From positions 1 through 40,580 of the forward strand of contig JAJDAG010000196.1 in the NCBI GenBank assembly GCA_029262005.1: a DNA stretch of 40,580 nt. The letters are read 5' to 3'. This DNA is from Candidatus Zhuqueibacterota bacterium (lineage in GTDB: Bacteria; Zhuqueibacterota; Zhuqueibacteria; Oceanimicrobiales; Oceanimicrobiaceae). The notes under the pieces are model-generated. The model was given only the letters and a program-made list of their open reading frames with translations. It was not told the origin of the DNA and made no database searches. Each line of letters begins with the position of its first letter. Position 1 is the first letter of the stretch. The translations under genes and the position numbers were made by a program. Below, one piece after another: positions 7,902-15,121 of this stretch.

Positions 7902-8390
7902 ATGGAATACACACTTGAGAAAAAATTTAAAACGCTCAGCCAGATCACGCGTGCGGCGCATTTTGAGTGGCGAGAGACGTTTCGGAAAATGTATCCTGAT
8001 CAAGATCCGAAAGAAGCCGTGTTGAAATACTGGGAAATCGTCGGCCACGACACTGCCCGGGCCTATCTTAAAAAAATCGACAAAACAAAGCCGGTGGCAC
8101 CGCAGGTAGCTCAGCAAATTGTAAACAGCAGTCTGGCCATGGGTGAGGAGGCACGGCTGGTCGATGGAGAAAGCAACGGCGAAGTCTGTTTTGAGCATCA
8201 GGCTTGTCCCTGGCATGAATGGCACCAGCGCTACGACGCTCTGGACGAAGACCAACCTGGCTGTGATTGCTGGATAGCGACGCTGATCAACGACATCAAT
8301 GAAGCCCTGGGAACGAACGTGACATTTGAAACGCTCTGCTCCCTGCCAAATGGTGATGCCAGTTGCAAGAGAGTGCTGCGCGAGAAATGA
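7902..8390 (+). CDS. Small Cys/His-rich protein, ATC-hydrolase-like
   Basis: 162 residues, preceded by AAGGAAG. The C-terminal half carries C96, H99, C102-P-W-H105-x2-H108, C121-x-C123, C146 and a final GDASC155 segment. This layout resembles the L-2-amino-thiazoline-4-carboxylate hydrolase family (PF14196-like), members of which are found as stand-alone proteins in anaerobes. I am not certain of the family. The gene sits between the lactam-opening HyuAB genes and the acyl-CoA dehydrogenase, and the 151-base gap upstream shows no other gene. A hydrolytic or accessory role in the indole ring-opening steps is conceivable but is only inferred from position. Confidence 0.55.
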   Translation: MEYTLEKKFKTLSQITRAAHFEWRETFRKMYPDQDPKEAVLKYWEIVGHDTARAYLKKIDKTKPVAPQVAQQIVNSSLAMGEEARLVDGESNGEVCFEHQACPWHEWHQRYDALDEDQPGCDCWIATLINDINEALGTNVTFETLCSLPNGDASCKRVLREK

Positions 8391-8417
8391 AAACCTGAAA
8401 CTTGAATGCACAAAAAA

Positions 8418-9548
8418 ATGAATTTCAATTTAACAGAAACTCAGAAATCCATTCAACAAACCTTCAAGGCGTTCGCAGAACAGAAGGTTAAGCCCGCAGC
8501 TGCGGAAATCGATGAAAACAAAACGTTTCCAATGGAATTGTTTAAGCAAGTCGGGGAGCTGGGATTTTTCGGCATGCGCTATCCAGAAGATGTGGGCGGC
8601 AGCGGCTCGGACATCGTTTCGTACTGTCTGGCCGTGATTGAGCTGGCACGCGGTTCGTTGTCCCTGGCGGCGGTTTGTACCATGCAGTCGTTGATGGCAA
8701 CTTACTTTCTCTACCGATTTGGCGACAAAGAGATTCGCGATGCTTATTTTTCTGAAGCGCTGTTCGGGAACAAGATCGGCGGTATTTGCATGACCGAGCC
8801 CAACGCCGGCAGCGACCTCATGGGCATCAAAACCGTGGCGAAAGTACGGAATAATGACTTTGTGTTGAGCGGACAGAAAACCTGGGTGACCTCCGCGCCG
8901 GTGGCGGATTTTTTCACCGTGTTGGCCCGCACCGATAATCATGAGCAGCTTTCTATCTTTTTTGTACCGGCCAAAACCGAAGGCGTCATCATCGGCAAAA
9001 ACATCGACAAGCTCGGTGTGTGCGGTTCTGTGACCAGCGAAGTGGCCTTTGACGAAGTACACTTGCCGAAAAATTATCTGCTGGGCGGCATCGGGGAAGG
9101 CACCAAATGTCTGCGTGAAATCCTGGCTGAAATCCGCATCATGACCGCGGCCCTGGCAATAGGTGTCGCCACAGCCGCTTATCAAGACGCTTTGGAGTAC
9201 GCGAAAACTCGAGTGCAATTCGGCAAACCCATCGGCAAGTTCCAGGCCATCAAAATGAAGCTGGCTGACATGGCGGTACAACTGGAAAGCGCCAATCGCA
9301 TGCTTTTCCATGCCGCCTGGTTGAGCGACGAGGACCTGCCACGGCAAAAGCAAGCCGCCATGGTGAAACTCTACGCTTCCGAGTGCGCAAACAGTATCTG
9401 TGATCAGGCATCGCGGATAATGGCTTCGTACGGTTATGCAAAGGAATACCCCATGCAGCGGTATTTGCGGGATGCGCGTTTTACCCTTATTGGCGGTGGG
9501 ACATCGGAAATTTTGCAACTGGGCATTGCGAAGGAATTGGGCTTGTAA
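8418..9548 (+). CDS. Acyl-CoA dehydrogenase lacking the usual catalytic Glu (IaaF-like candidate)
   Basis: 376 residues with the complete acyl-CoA dehydrogenase fold: CMTEPNAGSDLMG (124-136), SGQKTWVTSA (151-160), RVQFGKPIGKFQAIKMKLADM (265-285) and IGGGTSEI (358-365). The catalytic base of the MCAD type (E in YEGT) is G360. The alternative base position before the conserved Arg, used by isovaleryl-CoA and long-chain enzymes, is I239. Both canonical bases are therefore absent. IaaF, the benzylmalonyl-CoA dehydrogenase of Aromatoleum, oxidises and decarboxylates its substrate, with CO2 loss replacing proton abstraction, so a missing base fits (inference). An upstream in-frame ATG exists at 8406; family homology starts at MNFNLTETQ. 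Neither ATG has a good ribosome binding site. Confidence 0.85.
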   Translation: MNFNLTETQKSIQQTFKAFAEQKVKPAAAEIDENKTFPMELFKQVGELGFFGMRYPEDVGGSGSDIVSYCLAVIELARGSLSLAAVCTMQSLMATYFLYRFGDKEIRDAYFSEALFGNKIGGICMTEPNAGSDLMGIKTVAKVRNNDFVLSGQKTWVTSAPVADFFTVLARTDNHEQLSIFFVPAKTEGVIIGKNIDKLGVCGSVTSEVAFDEVHLPKNYLLGGIGEGTKCLREILAEIRIMTAALAIGVATAAYQDALEYAKTRVQFGKPIGKFQAIKMKLADMAVQLESANRMLFHAAWLSDEDLPRQKQAAMVKLYASECANSICDQASRIMASYGYAKEYPMQRYLRDARFTLIGGGTSEILQLGIAKELGL

Positions 9549-9557
9549 ATTATTAAA

Positions 9558-9669
9558 CTCGAAACTCGAAACTCGAAACTCGAAACTCGAAACTCGAAAC
9601 TCGAAACTCGAAACTCGAAACTCGAAACTCGAAACTCGAAGCTCGAAGCTCGAAGCTCGAAGCTCGAAA
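9558..9669. repeat. Heptanucleotide tandem array, 16 units of CTCGAAA/G
   Basis: Eleven CTCGAAA units (9558-9634), four CTCGAAG units (9635-9662) and one final CTCGAAA (9663-9669), uninterrupted. The array begins 10 bases after the acyl-CoA dehydrogenase stop and lies upstream of the four-helix-bundle gene. Its regularity opens long spurious frames on both strands. Such TCGAAA-type arrays are commonly seen next to four-helix-bundle (IVS/S23-like) genes. Confidence 0.9.
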
Positions 9670-9771
9670 CAATAATGCAATTCTCAAAAACTAAAATACA
9701 AAGCAGAAAAGTTGATATAGCGCTGATATTGAAAAGACAGGCTATCTTGGTTTAGTTCGAATAGAATACGA

Positions 9772-10149
9772 ATGAATGAAAAACGAAATTCTAAGCGTTA
9801 TGATTTAGAAGATCGAACTTTGGAATTTGCGGGAAAAGTCAGGGCGTTTGTTAAGAAATTCCCCAAAACCATCGCAAATATTAAAGATGTCAGGCAACTC
9901 GTCAAGGCATCTGGCTCGGTGGGAGCGAATTATATTGAAGCGAATGAATCGTTGAGTAAAAAAGATTTCGTTTATCGAGTTAAGGTTTGTAGAAAAGAAG
10001 TCAAAGAAAGCAGATACTGGTTGAGATTGGTTGACAGCTACGATGATTCAGAATTGGAAAGGGAACGAGATTTACTGGTAAATGAAGCCACTGAATTGAT
10101 GAACATCTTTGGCTCTATTATTCGGAAGGTAGAAATAAACTACACTTGA
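9772..10149 (+). CDS. Four-helix-bundle protein (23S rRNA IVS / S23 family)
   Basis: 125 residues, typical length. Family motifs are YDLEDRTLEFAGKVRAFVKKFP at the start, IKDVRQLVKASGSVGANYIEANE in the middle and KDFVYRVKVCRKEVKESRYW, followed by a long amphipathic helix. The fold is a small helical bundle related to proteins encoded in rRNA intervening sequences and to diversity-generating-retroelement Avd proteins; function as a free-standing gene is unknown. It is flanked by the CTCGAAA array upstream and CCCGAAA plus TTCGAATTTC repeats downstream, and interrupts a catabolic operon, which suggests a mobile or horizontally spread cassette. No ribosome binding site is visible before the ATG. 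Confidence 0.88.
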   Translation: MNEKRNSKRYDLEDRTLEFAGKVRAFVKKFPKTIANIKDVRQLVKASGSVGANYIEANESLSKKDFVYRVKVCRKEVKESRYWLRLVDSYDDSELERERDLLVNEATELMNIFGSIIRKVEINYT

Positions 10150-10216
10150 AACCCGAAACCCGAAACCCGAAACCGTTTCGAATTTCGAATTTCGGATTTC
10201 TGATTTGTTTGAAGCT
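10146..10216. repeat. Downstream repeat of the four-helix-bundle cassette
   Basis: Three CCCGAAA heptads follow GAAA and overlap the stop region of the four-helix-bundle gene. A GTTTCGAATTTCGAATTTC segment and TTCGGATTTC then follow. The first block reads in the same sense as the upstream CTCGAAA array and the second is TTCGAA-palindromic, so together they give the cassette related ends. The next gene starts at 10243. Confidence 0.75.
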
Positions 10217-10242
10217 TCGAGTTTTAAGAACTGGACTTGATC

Positions 10243-11658
10243 ATGACAAACATACTTTCTTACGGCATTTCCCTGCCCCATTTTCGGGTTGACAGTAGCA
10301 CTTTGAATCCGTCCCGTGGTCGGAAGCAGGAGCAGAGGGCTGTCATTTTCGTGGATGAGGATCCAATCACTCTGGCGTATGATGCAGCAAACAAGTGCCT
10401 CGCGAATTTTGCAGCGGCGGAATCCGGACACAAAAAGATCGATGCTGTTTTGTTTGCCACAACAACGCCCGTTTTCCAAAACAGGTACCACGCTTCGTTC
10501 CTGGCCGAACTGCTGGATATCCCGAATGGCATACTGGCGCTGGATTTCACCTCATCACTCAGAGCCGGTACGGATGCACTCATTCTTGCAGACCAATTAT
10601 TAACGACTGGGAAATATGAGCGAGTCTTGCTGCTGGCTGCTGACACATATTTCCCAGCCATCGGTGAAGAACTCGCACCCTCGCTCAGAACCGGACACGC
10701 TGGTTGTGCTCTGCTCCTGAGTCGGGAGGATGGTTTCGCATCAATCGCGGCATCCCGCTCATACAGCAGTTTCATTGCAGAGGACTTCGTTTACAAAGGC
10801 AGTGCCGTGCAACCGGATGCCCGATTTGGCCGCGACGCCGGATTCAAGTCGAGCGTCAAGCATGCTCTGAACGACTTCCTTGAACACACTTCGGCTGAAG
10901 CCGCGGATTTCGATGCTGTGATTCTGAATTCAATCTTTGCCCGCAGCGGCGCGGGTCCGTTTTTAAAGAATGGATTCAATGCTGAAAAGCAATTCTTCAG
11001 AGACATTTTAGCGGCGCAGTTTGGATTTTCCGGAGCCTGTCACGCTTTGATGCTGTTGATCCATAGCCTGGAAAGAGAGGCGGAGCGGGTCCTGTTGTTT
11101 GATTGCGGGAACGGTACCAACGTAATTGATATTAAGAGAATTCGTCCGGCTTCTCCAGCATTATCCAGGCAACTCGATAAAGGCGAAACGGTGACCAGCT
11201 ACCAGGATTATTTGCTGCTGCGGCAGGCAGGAAACGTCAACTTAAAATCTGCCACAAAGCAGGACATGTTCTCCTCCGACATGATGCTGGAACGGGAAAA
11301 GAAAAACCTGCTGCAGCTTCAGGGATTTGCCTGTACCGGGTGCGGCACGGTTTATTTTTTGAAAACCATGCGCTGTAAAAACTGTAAGTGTGAAAAATTT
11401 GATGTCCGTAAATTAGAAAAAACCGGTATCGTATTTTCGTTTACCCGGGAACACTATTTCCCCAGCTCATTTGCACCGGTCACCATGGTGGTGGTTGATT
11501 TGGACGGCGGCGGGCGAGTCACTTTACAACTCACCGACGACATGTATGCAAGCGGCACCCGGGAAAATCCGATTGGCGCCAGAGTGCAGCTCGTTCTCCG
11601 AAAAATGATGGAACAGGACAAGAAGCCGAACTATTTTTGGAAATGTAGATTTTATTGA
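10243..11658 (+). CDS. HMG-CoA synthase-like protein fused to a DUF35 Zn-ribbon/OB-fold domain
   Basis: 471 residues. Residues 1 to about 330 have a thiolase/HMG-CoA-synthase fold (DAVLFATTTPVF at 68-79, LDFTSSLRAGTDAL at 100-113). From about 360 a DUF35 module follows, with zinc ribbon C364-x2-C367-x10-C378-x2-C381 and an OB fold. In active HMG-CoA synthases a cysteine lies in the helix before AGT; here S104, S105 and L106 occupy that stretch, so the domain is probably non-catalytic. In archaea, thiolase, HMG-CoA synthase and DUF35 form one complex, and in toluene degradation BbsA (DUF35) pairs with BbsB (thiolase). Fusion here, next to an active thiolase, points to a scaffold for beta-ketoacyl-CoA cleavage. 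The frame also has TTG at 10237; ATG 10243 is preferred. Confidence 0.85.
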   Translation: MTNILSYGISLPHFRVDSSTLNPSRGRKQEQRAVIFVDEDPITLAYDAANKCLANFAAAESGHKKIDAVLFATTTPVFQNRYHASFLAELLDIPNGILALDFTSSLRAGTDALILADQLLTTGKYERVLLLAADTYFPAIGEELAPSLRTGHAGCALLLSREDGFASIAASRSYSSFIAEDFVYKGSAVQPDARFGRDAGFKSSVKHALNDFLEHTSAEAADFDAVILNSIFARSGAGPFLKNGFNAEKQFFRDILAAQFGFSGACHALMLLIHSLEREAERVLLFDCGNGTNVIDIKRIRPASPALSRQLDKGETVTSYQDYLLLRQAGNVNLKSATKQDMFSSDMMLEREKKNLLQLQGFACTGCGTVYFLKTMRCKNCKCEKFDVRKLEKTGIVFSFTREHYFPSSFAPVTMVVVDLDGGGRVTLQLTDDMYASGTRENPIGARVQLVLRKMMEQDKKPNYFWKCRFY

Positions 11659-11770
11659 TGAATTGTTGCGAGGTCTCGCTGCTGAGTTAAAAGAGTGACG
11701 TTTTAATAAGACAGCAATATTATTGCGACAAAACAGGCCATGAGTCAAATAACCAACTTTGTATAAAACG

Positions 11771-12964
11771 ATGAATAAAACTGAGTCCCCAAACATCGCT
11801 ATTATTGGCACCGGTTGTACAAAATTCGGTGAGCTGTTCAGTAAGAGCTACGATGACCTTGTTAGAGATGCAGTTACCGAGGCTCTGGACGATGCTAAGA
11901 TTTCCATTGATTTGGTAGATGCCGCCTGGCTATCCACGGCGTTTCCTGAAATTGGTGTGTTCAAGGGCAGGAGCGGCATGGACTTGGCCGAGCCGTTGTC
12001 CCTCTATGATCTGCCGGTGACGCGGGTCTCTAATTACTGTGCCTCTGGGGCAGATGCCATCCGCAATGGTGTTAACGCGTTGATGGCGCACAATTGTGAT
12101 GTGGTTTTGGCACTGGGGGTTGAAAAGCTCCGCGACCGGCCACCGCAGGACAGTATTGTAAAAATGATGGTTGAATACGGCCACCCATACTACCAAAAAG
12201 GATTTACAGCCGCAGGCACTTTTGCGATTTATGCGAACAGACATTTTAAGGAGTACGGCGTTACCCGCGAGGATCTTGCAGCAGTTTCCGTGAAGAACCA
12301 TTATCACGGCACGCTGAACCCAAAAGCGCATCATCGCCGCGAGTGTACGGTTGACCAGGTGCTATCCTCGCCAATGGTGGCGGACCCGCTGACGGTTTAC
12401 GATAGTTGCCCAACAACGGATGGCGCCAGTTGCGTCATCCTGGTGCGCGCCGAAGATGTGGACCCATCAAAGCATGTTCCGATTTTTGTAAAGGGCATCG
12501 GCTTGTCGGTTTCAACGGGTTGGGACATGCCGTTTTTTGATCCAAACCACGACTTCCTGTCGTTCCGCGCAACTCAGCAGGCCGCAGAAAGGGCCTATAC
12601 ACAAGCAGGTATTGCAGACCCGCTTAACGAAATCGATCTAGCTGAAGTGCACGACTGTTTTTCCATTGTTGAGTTGCTGACTTATGAAGATCTCGGGTTC
12701 TGTAAACCCGGTGAAGCCAAGGAGATGATTCGTGGAAATTCAACTGCCCGGGACGGTGAATTGCCGGTGAACGTTAGCGGCGGACTGCTTTCCTGCGGGC
12801 ATCCAGTGGGCGCCACCGGCGTGCGCATGGTGACGGAAATCGCCACCCACCTCAGAAACAGAGCCGGTGAACGTCAGGTAGAAGGCGCTAAAGTGGGGCT
12901 GGCGCAAAATATCGGCGGGCCAGGTGCCATTGCATCGGTGACGATTTTGAGCAACGAAGTTTGA
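11771..12964 (+). CDS. Thiolase (SCP2/acetyl-CoA acetyltransferase type)
   Basis: 397 residues. The nucleophilic cysteine is C90 in SNYCASGADAIRNG, and the C-terminal NVSGGLLSCGHPVGATG supplies the second Cys and catalytic His. The sequence belongs to the SCP2-thiolase branch that pairs with DUF35 proteins, and the preceding gene provides such a domain. In this locus it would cleave 2-aminobenzoylacetyl-CoA with CoA to anthraniloyl-CoA and acetyl-CoA (inference from the pathway). An upstream TTG (11759) is open, but ATG 11771 is the sensible start. The 112-base gap upstream contains no gene. Confidence 0.88.
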   Translation: MNKTESPNIAIIGTGCTKFGELFSKSYDDLVRDAVTEALDDAKISIDLVDAAWLSTAFPEIGVFKGRSGMDLAEPLSLYDLPVTRVSNYCASGADAIRNGVNALMAHNCDVVLALGVEKLRDRPPQDSIVKMMVEYGHPYYQKGFTAAGTFAIYANRHFKEYGVTREDLAAVSVKNHYHGTLNPKAHHRRECTVDQVLSSPMVADPLTVYDSCPTTDGASCVILVRAEDVDPSKHVPIFVKGIGLSVSTGWDMPFFDPNHDFLSFRATQQAAERAYTQAGIADPLNEIDLAEVHDCFSIVELLTYEDLGFCKPGEAKEMIRGNSTARDGELPVNVSGGLLSCGHPVGATGVRMVTEIATHLRNRAGERQVEGAKVGLAQNIGGPGAIASVTILSNEV

Positions 12965-13027
12965 AACTCGAAAAACGAATTCCGAAACTCGAAGCAAAAG
13001 ATTCGAATTTCAATATTCGGATTTATT
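12962..13027. repeat. Solo CGAAA/TTCGAATTTC footprint without a gene
   Basis: Directly after the thiolase stop the sequence runs TGAAACTCGAAAAACG, CCGAAACTCGAAG, then GATTCGAATTTC and TTCGGATTT. These are the same modules that flank the four-helix-bundle gene (upstream CTCGAAA heptads, downstream TTCGAATTTC and TTCGGATTT), but with nothing between them. It looks like an empty, excised or not-yet-occupied version of that cassette. Confidence 0.65.
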
Positions 13028-13050
13028 AAACAAAAAGCAGATCCTTGATT

Positions 13051-13443
13051 ATGACCAACAAAAAACTAAAAATTCTATTAGGCAAACCCGGCTTGGATGG
13101 ACATGATGTTGGTGTCAAAGTCTTGGGGCATGCCCTGGTTAAGGCTGGTTTCAATATTGTTTACACGGGGCTGCGAAAACAAGTCTCGGACATCGTGCAG
13201 ATGGCTCGGGAGCAAGGTGTGGATGTCATCGGTCTTTCAATTCTATCCGGGACACATCTTGTTATTTGTGAACAGATGCATGCGGCAATGAAAAATGCCA
13301 ACCTGGCCACCCCGTGGATTATTGGCGGAAATATACCCGATGAGGACGTCGTTGCGATTGTGGAAAGAGGGGCCACTGCTGCCTTTCCCACCGGGACCAG
13401 CATTGCAGCCGTGATTGGTTATTTTACCGCCATGAAAAAATGA
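13051..13443 (+). CDS. B12-binding small subunit of an acyl-CoA mutase
   Basis: 130 residues forming a stand-alone cobalamin-binding domain. The signature D16-x-H18-x2-G21 (LDGHDVG) places H18 as lower cobalt ligand; the later GLSILSG and IIGGNIP motifs complete the base-off/His-on site. Free-standing small subunits of this size occur in isobutyryl-CoA, 2-hydroxyisobutyryl-CoA and ethylmalonyl-type mutases. The catalytic large subunit begins 12 bases downstream, so the two form one heteromeric enzyme. ATG 13051 is preferred over TTG 13045. Confidence 0.92.
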   Translation: MTNKKLKILLGKPGLDGHDVGVKVLGHALVKAGFNIVYTGLRKQVSDIVQMAREQGVDVIGLSILSGTHLVICEQMHAAMKNANLATPWIIGGNIPDEDVVAIVERGATAAFPTGTSIAAVIGYFTAMKK

Positions 13444-13455
13444 GAAAAAGGACAC

Positions 13456-15063
13456 ATGAAAAATAACCAGCAGTCATTATCACGCGTCGTTCTTGAGTCC
13501 GGAATTGAAGTGGCGCCACTTTACACGCGGGAGGACATAGAAAAAACCGGTTCCGCAGACGACATCGGCCTACCCGGACAGCAACCCTTTACGCGTGGCA
13601 TTCATGCAGAAATGTACCGCAAGCGACCTTTCACCATGCGGCAGTATGCCGGGTTTGGCACCCCGGCCGAAACCCATGAACGCTTCCAATATTTGATCAA
13701 AAACGGCCAAACCGGTCTGAATGTCGCGTTTGATTTGCCGACTCAAACCGGCCTTGACTCAGATGATCCATGCGCTGCCGGGGAAGTTGGGCGGGTTGGC
13801 ATGTCCGTGGACACCCTGGCTGATTTCGAGGAAGTTTTCAAGGGTATCGACCTCGACAAGATTACGGTTTCTCTTACTATTAACGGTTCAGCGATCGTGC
13901 TGATCGCCATGTATTTTGCCATGGCGGAGAAATACGGCTTCGATATCAAAAACCTTCGCGGCACTGCACAAAATGACATTTTGAAAGAATTCATCGGCCG
14001 CGGAACCTGGGTTTTTCCTGTGGATGCGTCTGTAAAACTCGTTGTTGACACAATCGAGTACTGCGCCAATGAAGTTCCCAAATACAGTCCTGTGAGTGTG
14101 TGCGGCTACCACATTCGTGAGTCCGGGGCCAATCCGGTTCAGGAAATGGCCTATGCATTTTGCATTGCCAAGGCGTACACCGACGAAGCACTGGCACGCG
14201 GACTCGACATTGACGAATTTGCCTCGCGGCTTTCTTTCAACTTCGATATTTATGGTAACTTGTTTGAACAGATCGCCAAGTTTCGTGGTGGCAGACGGCT
14301 CTGGGCAAAAATTATGAAAGAGCATTATCAGGCAAAAAACGAAAAATCAGGCTGGATGCGGATGATCGCCGGTGGCGGTGGCGGCGGTTTGACCAAAGAG
14401 CAGCCGGAAAACAACATTATCAGAAGCGCCTACTATGCTTTGATCAGTGCGCTTTCCGGAACTCAGACCATGGCCCTGTGTTCCTACGACGAAGCTTATA
14501 CCATCCCCACTGAAAAAGCCGCCGAGATTTCGTTACGAACCATGCAGATTCTCACACATGAAATGGGACTTTGCGACACGGTTGATCCGCTTGGCGGCTC
14601 GTATTATGTGGAAACATTGACCAATCAAATGGAAACGGCGATTGCCGAGCAAATGCAGGAAGTAGATGCGAAAGGCGGTATTGTTGCGGCCATTGCTTCA
14701 GGTGAAATCCAGCAGGCGATTTCCGAACAAGCTTACGAGCGTGAGCTGGCCATTCAGGAAGGCAGAACACCAAAGGTGGGAGTGAACTGCTTCCGAAAAG
14801 AAGAAGAGGCAAGAACGGTTGCGTTTCATCCGTATAATGAAGAAAATGCTCGCAAGCAGCTCGTGAACTTGAGTAAAGTGAAAGCGGAACGCAACGCAGC
14901 AGAAGTCTCAAAATGCCTGGAAAAAATTAGAACCGATGCCAGAGCCAACCTCAATCTTATGCCTGCGGTAATAGAGGCTGTCAAAGTCTACGCCACAGTG
15001 GGGGAAATCACTGCTGCTCTAAAAGATGTTTACGGAGAGTATGTGGAGCCGATTTATTTTTGA
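13456..15063 (+). CDS. B12-dependent acyl-CoA mutase, catalytic large subunit
   Basis: 535 residues, a methylmalonyl-CoA-mutase-type TIM barrel without its own B12 domain. Motifs: TMRQYAGFGT (60-69), GLNVAFDLPTQTGLDSDDP, GTAQNDILKEF, SVCGYHIRESGANPVQE and GGRRLWAKIM. Y64 in RQYAGF matches the tyrosine of methylmalonyl-CoA mutase, where isobutyryl-CoA mutase has Phe; this favours a substrate with a free carboxylate. The iaa pathway uses such a mutase to convert 2-aminophenylsuccinyl-CoA to 2-aminobenzylmalonyl-CoA, the substrate expected for the unusual dehydrogenase at 8418 (inference). The ribosome binding site is AAAAAGGA, 7 bases before the ATG. 2-Hydroxyisobutyryl-CoA or ethylmalonyl-CoA mutase cannot be excluded by motif alone. 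Confidence 0.9.
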   Translation: MKNNQQSLSRVVLESGIEVAPLYTREDIEKTGSADDIGLPGQQPFTRGIHAEMYRKRPFTMRQYAGFGTPAETHERFQYLIKNGQTGLNVAFDLPTQTGLDSDDPCAAGEVGRVGMSVDTLADFEEVFKGIDLDKITVSLTINGSAIVLIAMYFAMAEKYGFDIKNLRGTAQNDILKEFIGRGTWVFPVDASVKLVVDTIEYCANEVPKYSPVSVCGYHIRESGANPVQEMAYAFCIAKAYTDEALARGLDIDEFASRLSFNFDIYGNLFEQIAKFRGGRRLWAKIMKEHYQAKNEKSGWMRMIAGGGGGGLTKEQPENNIIRSAYYALISALSGTQTMALCSYDEAYTIPTEKAAEISLRTMQILTHEMGLCDTVDPLGGSYYVETLTNQMETAIAEQMQEVDAKGGIVAAIASGEIQQAISEQAYERELAIQEGRTPKVGVNCFRKEEEARTVAFHPYNEENARKQLVNLSKVKAERNAAEVSKCLEKIRTDARANLNLMPAVIEAVKVYATVGEITAALKDVYGEYVEPIYF

Positions 15064-15121
15064 TTAAGCCAAGTGCCTGGCTGCAGATTGGTGAAAATTT
15101 GTGCCAATAGGAACCAGCAAA

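Noticed and set aside
9558-9669. CRISPR array
   Set aside because: Units are 7 bases in direct tandem without spacers; no cas genes.
8430-9680. Long minus-strand open frame of 416 codons opposite the acyl-CoA dehydrogenase
   Set aside because: Its N-terminus is a translation of the CTCGAAA heptads and the remainder is antisense to a gene with full family homology.
13051-15063. 2-Hydroxyisobutyryl-CoA mutase of acetone or tert-alcohol degradation
   Set aside because: The tyrosine in RQYAGF favours a carboxylated substrate, and no acetone-activating genes are visible.
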